A stretch of 13,024 nucleotides of DNA. Source: Nitrospirota bacterium (GTDB lineage: Bacteria > Nitrospirota_A > Leptospirillia > Leptospirillales > Leptospirillaceae). Positions 1-6,312 of the stretch are shown here, in pieces. The DNA is taken from NCBI GenBank assembly GCA_021802325.1, contig JAKAAM010000023.1, positions 1 through 13,024 on the forward strand, read 5' to 3'. Made by a program: the position numbers and the translations under genes. The notes below the pieces were generated by a model. It made no database searches, was not told where the DNA came from, and saw nothing but the letters and a program-made list of their open reading frames with translations. Position 1 is the first letter of the stretch; each line of letters starts with the position of its first letter.

Positions 1-208
1 CCTGGAAGGGATTGGCGTTGGGGACTGGGGTAATCTCTGGAAGCTTGATGATCTCGATCACCTTCGCCACATTGACCCCATAGATCCCTTCCAGGATTTT
101 CTCGGGATTGCTTTTGTCGACCTGGAAGATCCGAAAGTCGACCAACTCCATCTGATTGGTGCCGACCTGGAGAACGAGATTTTCGATGTCCGTCTTGCCA
201 CTGCTCAT
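1..208 (-). CDS. cheV: CheV-type chemotaxis adaptor (CheW domain), partial
   Basis: Only the N-terminal 69 codons lie in the window; the gene continues past position 1. The protein begins MSSGKTDIENLVLQVG, then NQMELVDFRIF and YGVNVAKVIEIIKLPEITPV. This is the pattern of the CheW-like domain of CheV proteins (a short lead, then 'ELVEF...YGINVAKVREI..P...PNAHP'). CheV proteins couple chemoreceptors to CheA and usually carry a C-terminal receiver domain, which cannot be checked here. The ATG has a good ribosome site (AGGAG, five bases upstream). It is the last visible gene of an operon after the receptor and the diiron sensor, 54 bases downstream of the latter. A plain CheW is the alternative; the extended insert favours CheV. 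Confidence 0.8.
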   Translation of the reverse strand, partial: MSSGKTDIENLVLQVGTNQMELVDFRIFQVDKSNPEKILEGIYGVNVAKVIEIIKLPEITPVPNANPFQ

Positions 209-262
209 GGGCGCTCCTGTGGGAAGCGGGAAACAGGGTTCCCGCCGGAATTGCTGCGACTC

Positions 263-1012
263 TCAGGTGAAGATATTGGCGTCAAAGCCGACCTTGGCGC
301 GGGAGATCCAGTCGAGAAACTGGCGGGCCTCCTTCTCGCGGAAGATCGATCCGTGCTGCGGGCAGATCATCTTGATCGGAAGATTCCGGATCTTTCCGAT
401 CCAATACTCGATCGCCTTCGACGTTCCCACATAACGCACATGAAAGCCCTCCATGTGCTTCACATGGTCCTCGAAGTTGTCCACATAGAGGGGGGTCTCC
501 CCTTTGGGGTAGATGGCCGCTCCCACATCTCCCGTAAAGAGAATGCCCGAGGCATGGTCGAAGACGTGAAAATTTCCCGGAGAATGGAGAAAATGAGCGG
601 GGATGAATTCCAGGCGATTTCCCGAGGCCAACGTCAGTGTTCCCCCTGCGTCGGGGATGCCGTCGATCCGGTCGATGGCTGTGACTCCGTAATGAAGAAG
701 AAAGCGGATCCAGAGCGAAGAGACATGGACCCGGGCCGGGGTCATGTCGAGCCAGGAGGCCAGCCCTCCTCCCACATCGGGATCCTGGTGGCAGAGAAAG
801 ATATGGTCGACCTTTTCGGGATCGACAAACTCGCTCATGTTCACGACGACCCGGGAAAAGACCCCGAATCCCCCGGGATCGAGGAGCGTCCCTCGTCCAT
901 TGTCGACGATCAGATACTGATTGGTCTGGACCCCTTCCTCGAGCCCGGTCTCATCGCGACCCAGCCAGCAAAACTTGTGGTTCGGGGAATCATAGATGAT
1001 CTCTGCGGACAT
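263..1012 (-). CDS. ODP-type diiron sensor protein (metallo-beta-lactamase fold, flavodiiron-like)
   Basis: This 249-residue protein consists of the metallo-beta-lactamase-like domain of flavodiiron proteins, with no flavodoxin domain. Visible ligand motifs are HQDPDV (His75, Asp77, Asp79), FLHSPGNF (His143), FTGDVG (Asp162) and CPQHG (His220). They correspond to the HxExDH, H, D and H diiron set, except that the last position of the first motif is Val80 rather than His. Stand-alone proteins of this kind are known as ODP in Treponema, where a chemotaxis-linked ODP senses oxygen and ferrous iron. The placement between a soluble chemoreceptor and a CheV supports the same role: a soluble redox/iron sensor feeding a receptor complex. 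The ATG has GGAGG four bases upstream; the receptor gene ends 42 bases before it. An enzymatic oxygen reductase role is less likely because the flavin domain is absent. Confidence 0.85.
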   Translation of the reverse strand: MSAEIIYDSPNHKFCWLGRDETGLEEGVQTNQYLIVDNGRGTLLDPGGFGVFSRVVVNMSEFVDPEKVDHIFLCHQDPDVGGGLASWLDMTPARVHVSSLWIRFLLHYGVTAIDRIDGIPDAGGTLTLASGNRLEFIPAHFLHSPGNFHVFDHASGILFTGDVGAAIYPKGETPLYVDNFEDHVKHMEGFHVRYVGTSKAIEYWIGKIRNLPIKMICPQHGSIFREKEARQFLDWISRAKVGFDANIFT

Positions 1013-1054
1013 GGCACCTCCGTTAAGGAAATTTGATCGCAGAAGGGAGCGGCC

Positions 1055-2257
1055 TCAAAAAGAGCCCCGCACCTTTTTCATGATGTCCTTGAGGCCTCCC
1101 ACCAGCCCCTCAAGCTGCTTCTTGACGGAAGAGACATTGCGGGACTGATTCTCCGTCACCCCCGCGATGGAGGAGAGCGTATTGGAGAGAACGCTGGCAT
1201 GGTCCACGATGGACTCGAAGACCGTCCCCACCACCTCCGCCTTCTTCTGGCTCTCCTCGACCTTCCCCAGGGTCCCGTGGATCAGCGTCACCGTCTTCGT
1301 GGTATCGTTCTGGGTCTCCCGGATCGTCGAGCCGATCTCCTTGGTCGCCCGGATGGTCCGCTCCGCAAGCTTGCGCACCTCGTCCGCCACCACGGCAAAT
1401 CCCCGGCCCTGCTCCCCCGCCCGGGCCGCCTCGATGGCCGCATTCAGGGCCAGGAGGTTGGTCTGGCTCGCGATATCGTCGATCACCTCCACCACCTTCC
1501 CGATCTCCTGGCTCCGCGCGTTGAGCCCGTTCACCACATCGACCAGGGCCCGCATGGCCTCTCCGGACTCCCGGACCTGGGAGAGGAGGTCATCGAGGGT
1601 CTTCCGCCCCGCCTCCCCTTCCGTGCGGGTCTTCTGCGCCTCCTCCGAGACCCGTCCGGTCGTCGTCACAATCTCCCGAATCCCCGAATCCAGACGGTCC
1701 ATGGCTGCGGAGAGGTCGTTCGAGGCATGCTCCTGCATGTCCACAGAAGACGAGAGGAGCTTGTCACTTGTGACATCGCGGAAGATGGTCATGTATCCCA
1801 GCAGCTCTCCGGTTGCCGGGTCTTCCAGACGCTCCGTGGTGGAGAGGAGAGAAATGCCTCCGATATCCATCACCTGATTCTTCCGCACCTCCCCCGGAGA
1901 AAGCTTCTCGAGGATCTTCCGGATCCGGTCGGGATCCTGGTGGAAGCGGTGGATGGACCCCCCCATCACTTCGGAGGCGCCCACTCCAAAGGCCTTTTTC
2001 ATCTCCGCTTCCATCTGGGAGACGATCTCCTTCATGGCCTGGTTCATGTAGAGAATGGTGTTTCCTCCGCGCCCCGACCCCATGTCGGGAGAGGCGACCG
2101 CAATTCCCAGATGGGGAACGGCATCGAGAATGCGGAGCAGGACCCTCGAATCTGTAAGGCCCCGGCCACGATCTCCGCCGTCACCGGAAGGAAAGCGATT
2201 TTCGCGCTCGCCTCCGGGACTCCCTCCACTCCCTTGCCGACCAAACATCGCCGCCAT
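1055..2257 (-). CDS. soluble methyl-accepting chemotaxis protein with PAS domain
   Basis: This 400-residue chemoreceptor has no transmembrane segment. A low-complexity Gly/Arg-rich lead of about 35 residues precedes a PAS-like domain (about 36-165), with an FHQDPDR segment at 105-111 and the usual closing strand [11 protein letters not shown] long coiled coil follows. The conserved hairpin tip that contacts CheA and CheW is about residues 260-300 ([20 protein letters not shown], then [18 protein letters not shown]). The protein therefore probably senses an internal signal (redox, or a partner protein) rather than an outside ligand. It is first in an operon with the diiron sensor and CheV. The start at 2257 is chosen for GGAGG eight bases upstream; an in-frame ATG three codons later is the alternative. 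A sigma-28-like promoter lies about 70 bases upstream. Confidence 0.92.
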   Translation of the reverse strand: MAAMFGRQGSGGSPGGERENRFPSGDGGDRGRGLTDSRVLLRILDAVPHLGIAVASPDMGSGRGGNTILYMNQAMKEIVSQMEAEMKKAFGVGASEVMGGSIHRFHQDPDRIRKILEKLSPGEVRKNQVMDIGGISLLSTTERLEDPATGELLGYMTIFRDVTSDKLLSSSVDMQEHASNDLSAAMDRLDSGIREIVTTTGRVSEEAQKTRTEGEAGRKTLDDLLSQVRESGEAMRALVDVVNGLNARSQEIGKVVEVIDDIASQTNLLALNAAIEAARAGEQGRGFAVVADEVRKLAERTIRATKEIGSTIRETQNDTTKTVTLIHGTLGKVEESQKKAEVVGTVFESIVDHASVLSNTLSSIAGVTENQSRNVSSVKKQLEGLVGGLKDIMKKVRGSF

Positions 2258-2330
2258 TTCCCCATCCTCCGTTTATCGACTACGCCTGCCGGGCGAACGC
2301 TACCCTGCACAGTCGCTTACCATGATACTC

Positions 2331-2357
2331 TTATCGGGAACATTTTCCAAAACTGAA
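2331..2357 (-). promoter_or_regulatory. sigma-28 (FliA)-type promoter for the chemosensory operon
   Basis: Read on the minus strand the site is TTCAGTTT, 11 bases, then CCCGATAA. The enterobacterial FliA consensus is TAAAGTTT-N11-GCCGATAA, so 13 of 16 positions match at the exact spacing. Transcription would start near 2324, leaving a leader of about 65 bases before the receptor ATG at 2257. The function fits, since sigma-28 drives late flagellar and chemotaxis genes. This is read from sequence only. Confidence 0.65.
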
Positions 2358-2381
2358 CCACATCTTAAAACAAGGGTCTTC

Positions 2382-2408
2382 CTCTTGTCAGAAGCCTCCA
2401 CTCAAGAG
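2382..2408. repeat. inverted repeat CTCTTG-N15-CAAGAG in the divergent control region
   Basis: A six-base dyad lies between the sigma-28 site and the sigma-54 site, about 190 bases upstream of the expected sigma-54 start. Enhancer-binding activators of sigma-54 promoters often bind dyads at such distances, so it could be an upstream activating site. A six-base dyad can also occur by chance. The stretch from about 2440 to 2517 after it is notably AT-rich and shows no gene. The whole gene-free gap is 2258-2648. Confidence 0.25.
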
Positions 2409-2561
2409 AGAGGCGGGATGTCTCCATGGCCCCTTCACAAGTTAAAATACAAACAAAAAAGATCATAATCATACACAAAAGAATATAAGAAGACTAAAAA
2501 GGAATTATTATCACTGAAAATGAGAAAGGCGGCCTCTGGACCACTGCGCTCTTTCCCTCAC

Positions 2562-2577
2562 TGGCACGGGGATTGCA
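2562..2577 (+). promoter_or_regulatory. sigma-54 (RpoN) promoter
   Basis: The sequence TGGCACG-N4-TTGCA is an exact match to the -24/-12 core consensus, with GG at 2563-2564 and GC at 2575-2576. It is preceded by a pyrimidine, as usual. Transcription would start near 2587 and give a leader of about 60 bases before the 53-residue reading frame at 2649. Sigma-54 promoters need an AAA+ enhancer-binding activator; none is encoded in this window. Confidence 0.8.
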
Positions 2578-2648
2578 TAATTTATATCGGGAGGGAGATG
2601 AATCGGCCCCCCCAAAAAAAGAAATCGAATGACGGAAGGGAGAGAAAG

Positions 2649-2810
2649 ATGGCACACAATAGAGTGGACCATGACACGTCGATCCGGCGAAGCGAGGAGC
2701 GACCATGGCACCCGGAAGAGGGCGAGGAGGGGGAAGTCAGCTCCTTTGATCAATGGCTAGACGAGGTCACGGAAGCGGCCGATCGATACTTTTCGGACCG
2801 TCTGCCCTGA
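2649..2810 (+). CDS. small hypothetical protein (53 residues) behind a sigma-54 promoter
   Basis: I do not recognise this protein. It begins MAHNRVDHDTSIRRSEERP, continues with an acidic stretch (EEGEEGE), and ends in a likely amphipathic helix (SSFDQWLDEVTEAADRYF). It has no membrane segment or cysteines. The start is chosen because AAGGGAGAG sits a few bases upstream of this ATG; the in-frame ATG at 2598 has its purine run too close, and longer versions begin before the predicted transcription start. The nearby perfect sigma-54 promoter on the same strand is the main support for its being a real gene. It could be a small regulatory or adaptor protein, but nothing shows its function. No clear terminator follows before the convergent gene ends at 2906. 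Confidence 0.55.
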   Translation: MAHNRVDHDTSIRRSEERPWHPEEGEEGEVSSFDQWLDEVTEAADRYFSDRLP

Positions 2811-2905
2811 TTCCTGAGGTTTACGGAAAAGGCCTTGGGAGAGCCTGTCTTGCCTCGAAACACATTCACTCCTCAAGTGATCCAAAGCGAAACACAAGTG
2901 ATTTG

Positions 2906-3703
2906 TCATGTCTCAATCGGATCAAAGCTGATCAACGTCTGAACTAGCCCTTCAATTCTCTCATGGGCCCAAAGACGTCCTCCCGAGACACCCAACCCTT
3001 TGAGAAGGTGCAGCTCCCGCAGACGCCCGGGAGGATCGAGAACATCCAAAACATCCTTTCCCAACAACGGGAGAAGCCTCCAGTTTGGATTTTCCTTCCC
3101 TGCAAGGGCCTCGATGATCTTCTCCGTCCACCGGGGAATCGCCGGATCCTCATGCCCCCGAGCCATTTCCATGGCATTAAAGGAAAGCACCCCGGACACA
3201 ACCAGCAGGATCTTTTCCCGCCTCTTCGGACTCAAATCGCGAATCGCCTCCCCCAGGCGATGTGCTTGAAGAACTCCTGAAAGCGACTGCGATATGGGAA
3301 GAACAGGGGTCGCTCCCTCGGGAAGGAGAAAGAACAAGGGGATCGAGATGGCATGGTCAATCCCATGGACTCCTGCCGCCATCGCCATCCCCTTGGCCCG
3401 GCCGGCGGCCATCAATCGCTCCCCCAGCTCCGGGGCCCCAGGAGGATCATACTGGTAATGATGGCCAAAGCCGGAAAAATCCCTCGACGAACGATGCTCG
3501 GAAGAGAGGTCCATCAGGGTGACATGCCGAACCTGCCACGCCGGCGTATAGGCGATGACCGCATCAAAAGGCTCTCCCGAAAGGGAAAAAATCTCCTGCC
3601 GAAAGCGGACAAAGGCGGCGGTCATCTCCCGGCGCTCTCCCCGGCTCCAGGACGTCAGCAGATCGGGGCTATGGGGTGCCATCACCGGCCAGATCCGACT
3701 CAC
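2906..3703 (-). CDS. LigB-like class III extradiol dioxygenase family protein
   Basis: This 265-residue protein resembles the LigB/DODA family of metal-dependent extradiol dioxygenases. Family marks are APHSPDL with His11 near the N-terminus, a RDFSGFGHHYQYDPPGAPELG-like segment at 74-94 (compare DFYGFP...Y..PG.P), and GVHGIDHAISIPLFFLLPEG at 111-130 with His113, Asp116 and His117. SGVLSFN follows at 170-176. The 'SAHW' motif that normally supplies a metal-ligand histidine reads TPAW here (residues 53-56), so the usual enzymatic activity is uncertain. The start is GTG; its first bases overlap the stop of the upstream methyltransferase (GTGA), which indicates translational coupling. The substrate is unknown. 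The related MEMO-type fold is the main alternative. Confidence 0.7.
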   Translation of the reverse strand: MSRIWPVMAPHSPDLLTSWSRGERREMTAAFVRFRQEIFSLSGEPFDAVIAYTPAWQVRHVTLMDLSSEHRSSRDFSGFGHHYQYDPPGAPELGERLMAAGRAKGMAMAAGVHGIDHAISIPLFFLLPEGATPVLPISQSLSGVLQAHRLGEAIRDLSPKRREKILLVVSGVLSFNAMEMARGHEDPAIPRWTEKIIEALAGKENPNWRLLPLLGKDVLDVLDPPGRLRELHLLKGLGVSGGRLWAHERIEGLVQTLISFDPIET

Positions 3704-4821
3704 AAGCCTTCCTCCCGGTCAAAGGGCTGTCCGTCGGGGTGGGCCAGTCGAATGACAGGAAGCTCCTTCGACCAATCCATCGCGCCTCTTCTGTCTCGGG
3801 GGGAGCCGGATCTCAGGAGTCCACCCAAGGGCGCCTCGATTGTCTCCCCCCGATGGAGACGCGTAAAGCTTCGCGTCAGATCGCTCCTGTTCCGATTCAA
3901 GAGACGAATTCTCCACCAGTGATTCCCGTCACAAAAATCCCCCGAGAAAAATCCCTTTTCCTTATGAAGAGGCGAGACCAGACGGAGTGCAGAAGGAAAC
4001 GGCGCCCCATCCTGACCAAAGAGGAGGTAGGTCATCTTGAGGGCGTCCTTGATGTGACCGAGCGAGTCCGCCATTTTCAGGAGTGTCTCCGAAAAATCGG
4101 CCGGGCGATCTTCATGACACCAGTCGTCAGGATGGGCCAGAGCCGGACAGGAGGCGGTTCTTCCCCCAGGACACGGTGCCAGCAGTGTCAAGGGAAAATG
4201 ACGGGACAGAAGAAGGTCTCCCAGGGAGAGAAGTGTCCGGGACGATCTTTTGTCGGCGGGCTCAACCAGGAGCAGGATCCCTCCCGGACGGAGGGTGTTT
4301 GACACCTCTTCGAGGAGACCGGCAAAGCTCTCATCCCGATGATCGTTTTCGGCCAGGCAGTTGGCCATGGTCACGATATCAAAGGAGCCGGGAAGAAATG
4401 GCCTCTCCTCCGGCAGTGTCGCCCGGGTCACTGAAATGAAGAGCCGGGGATCCTTCGCCGCATTGATCGCATGGGACAAGGCCCCAGCCGACCGATCAAC
4501 GAGATGAAGGTCGAGAGGGCCAGAAAACTCTGAAAGGAGCGCCGTGGCGACCCCTTGGGAAAATTCCCCCGTCCCTGCCCCCAGATCGAGCATCCGAAGA
4601 CGATCTTTCCGGAAGAGCCTTGGAGAAGCTCGCCGCAGAATCTCCCTCCCCAAGGACTCCCCCTTGGCGTGGCTGACCTCCCCGTAGTAGGCTCCATAGG
4701 CCTCACGTGTATCGGGCCGGTCCATGTAGGAAGGGTCAATCGTTCTCTCGGTAAATCCTCGAGAGAGATTCGAGACGTCCGTCGCCACTTGATTTCTGAC
4801 GATACTCTTTCTGTTTTTCAC
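3700..4821 (-). CDS. Rsm22/METTL17-family SAM-dependent methyltransferase-like protein
   Basis: This 373-residue protein has a class I methyltransferase core: motif I LDLGAGTGEF (78-87), an acidic residue at HLVDR (106-110), and GSFDIVTMANCLAE (145-158). Downstream lies the cysteine block typical of the Rsm22 family, APCPGG...SCPAL...DDWCHE, with Cys217, Cys225 and Cys235. A further Cys297 lies in GDFCDGNHWW. In the mitochondrial relative METTL17 four such cysteines hold an iron-sulfur cluster, and the family is linked to small ribosomal subunit assembly. The start is GTG with AGAGGA just upstream. It is divergent from hisS, another translation gene, and overlaps the dioxygenase-like gene by a few bases. 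Ribosome association is inferred from the family; the methyl acceptor, if any, is unknown. Confidence 0.75.
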   Translation of the reverse strand: MKNRKSIVRNQVATDVSNLSRGFTERTIDPSYMDRPDTREAYGAYYGEVSHAKGESLGREILRRASPRLFRKDRLRMLDLGAGTGEFSQGVATALLSEFSGPLDLHLVDRSAGALSHAINAAKDPRLFISVTRATLPEERPFLPGSFDIVTMANCLAENDHRDESFAGLLEEVSNTLRPGGILLLVEPADKRSSRTLLSLGDLLLSRHFPLTLLAPCPGGRTASCPALAHPDDWCHEDRPADFSETLLKMADSLGHIKDALKMTYLLFGQDGAPFPSALRLVSPLHKEKGFFSGDFCDGNHWWRIRLLNRNRSDLTRSFTRLHRGETIEAPLGGLLRSGSPRDRRGAMDWSKELPVIRLAHPDGQPFDREEGL

Positions 4822-4950
4822 GATCCTCTGCTAAAATGAAGGTTCGTTTATCGGGCCCCCAGCTCCCGTCAATGGTCTCTCCCGGACGGGCTGTCCCCTC
4901 GTCTCATCCACGGTGAAGATCCGCGGACATCATTATACGGAAAGGCAATC

Positions 4951-6240
4951 ATGAAGTATCAGGCCCCTCGAGGCGTCAAAGATCTTCTCCCCCCGGAGTC
5001 AGACTCATTTAGGCAACTCGAGGACGAGATTCGGAGACTCTTTGCCTTGTCAGGATTCCAGGAGGTACGGCTGCCGATCTTTGAGTCGGCTGCCCTGTTT
5101 ACCCGATCGATAGGAGAGTCCACCGACATCGTGGAGAAGGAGATGTACCTCTTTGAGGGAAAAGGGGGAGAGACGCTCGCGCTTCGCCCCGAAGGAACCG
5201 CATCCCTCCTTCGAGCCGCGATCGAACATCGCCTTGCGGAACCGGGACGGACCTCCCGGCTCTTCTATCAGGGACCGATGTTCCGGCACGAACGTCCCCA
5301 GGCCGGACGGCTCAGGCAGTTTCATCAGGCTGGCGCCGAAATTCTGGGCCCCAATGACGCAGACACCGATGCCGACCTGATCGCCACTGTCAGCCGGTAT
5401 GCCCAAGCGACAGGAATTCCTGGTTCCCGGCTTCTCATCAACAGTATGGGGTGCGAGAATTGCCGTCCCGAGTACAGGAAAAGGTTGCTCTCCTACCTCG
5501 AGGAGCAAAAGAATGTCCTCTGTGAAACCTGTGTGCGACGCATCGCCACCAATCCGCTCCGCGTTCTCGACTGCAAGATTGAAGGCTGCCAGGCGGTCCT
5601 CAATGCGGCACCGGCCATCACCGACTCCCTCTGTCCCGCCTCCCGTGACCACTTCGAGCGGGTCCGCCAGGCACTCTCCGAGAGTGGCATCCCCTACACC
5701 CTTTCTCACCGGCTTGTGCGAGGGCTCGACTATTACACGGAAACGGCTTTTGAATGGGTTTCCGATGCCCTGGGGGCCCAATCGACATGGGCGGCCGGAG
5801 GCCGCTACAACGGTCTCGTCAGCGCCCTCGGCGGCCCCGACGTTCCGGGAGTCGGACTCGCCATCGGGATCGAGCGACTCTTTCTTTTGAGGGAAAAGGC
5901 CGGGACTCTCCCTGTCTCCAAGGAGCCTCCGGTTATGATTGCCCTCCATCCCCTCGACAATGACAGCCGCCCCTATGTTCGAACACTTTTGACCGGATTG
6001 AGGGACGAAGGGATTTCCTGCGTGGGTCTCTTTGGCTCCAACCGTCTGAAGAAGGCCTTCGTCTCGGCCGAAAGAGAAGGCGCCCGCTACATCGGACTCG
6101 CCGGTGAAAGCGAACGCTCAGACGGAACCCTTACCGTCAAGGATCTGAAAGCAGGAGTCCAGCACACCCTGCCCGTCCACCCGGCCCGCGACCTTGCCCG
6201 CATTCTCCGGGAGGGACTCCCCATCGACTCCTCCGCCTGA
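4951..6240 (+). CDS. hisS: histidyl-tRNA synthetase
   Basis: This cytoplasmic class II aminoacyl-tRNA synthetase charges tRNA-His. The 429 residues match the usual bacterial length. It opens with the typical APRGVKDLLP. Motif 2 is FYQGPMFRHERPQAGRLRQF, motif 3 is GVGLAIGIERL, and the histidine-specific motif RGLDYYTETAFEW lies near residue 257. The insertion domain has the CENC...CETC cysteine knob found in many bacterial HisRS. The C-terminal anticodon-binding domain is complete, ending at a TGA. AAAGG lies a few bases before the ATG. The 129-base divergent gap upstream (4822-4950) shows no recognisable T-box or clear promoter. The gene converges with ccoG. Confidence 0.98.
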   Translation: MKYQAPRGVKDLLPPESDSFRQLEDEIRRLFALSGFQEVRLPIFESAALFTRSIGESTDIVEKEMYLFEGKGGETLALRPEGTASLLRAAIEHRLAEPGRTSRLFYQGPMFRHERPQAGRLRQFHQAGAEILGPNDADTDADLIATVSRYAQATGIPGSRLLINSMGCENCRPEYRKRLLSYLEEQKNVLCETCVRRIATNPLRVLDCKIEGCQAVLNAAPAITDSLCPASRDHFERVRQALSESGIPYTLSHRLVRGLDYYTETAFEWVSDALGAQSTWAAGGRYNGLVSALGGPDVPGVGLAIGIERLFLLREKAGTLPVSKEPPVMIALHPLDNDSRPYVRTLLTGLRDEGISCVGLFGSNRLKKAFVSAEREGARYIGLAGESERSDGTLTVKDLKAGVQHTLPVHPARDLARILREGLPIDSSA

Positions 6241-6264
6241 AGACGACCTTATGTCCGCCGAGTG

Positions 6265-6303
6265 TCGGGGGAAGGCGGTGGACTCCCTCACGCCTCTCCC
6301 CGA
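6265..6303. terminator. possible hairpin between convergent hisS and ccoG
   Basis: TCGGGG pairs with CCCCGA, and inside it GGCG-TG pairs with CA-CGCC, giving an interrupted GC-rich hairpin in the 72-base gap between the two convergent stop codons. No T-tract follows on either strand, so it is not a canonical intrinsic terminator, although the position suits one. Confidence 0.3.
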
Positions 6304-6312
6304 GCCTATCGG

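Noticed and set aside
251..1036. Long plus-strand open frame opposite the diiron protein
   Set aside because: The minus strand carries a complete metal-ligand motif set and ribosome site; the plus frame has no recognisable domain.
1199..2356. Long open frame on the plus strand opposite the chemoreceptor
   Set aside because: The minus-strand frame encodes an unmistakable chemoreceptor; the plus frame is an Arg/Pro/Leu-rich antisense shadow in GC-rich DNA.
2821..2905. Terminator between the 53-residue gene and the dioxygenase-like gene (AGGC...GCCT pair)
   Set aside because: The stem is only four base pairs with no T-tract.
4848..4855. A second CCCGATAA (minus strand) resembling a sigma-28 -10 element upstream of the Rsm22-like gene
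   Set aside because: No -35 element resembles TAAAGTTT at 11 bases distance, so it is likely chance.
4822..4950. T-box or other riboswitch leader for hisS
   Set aside because: The gap is short and no T-box sequence or specifier stem was recognised.
5050..5949. Long minus-strand open frame inside hisS
   Set aside because: It is antisense to a complete, motif-verified histidyl-tRNA synthetase and shows no family features.
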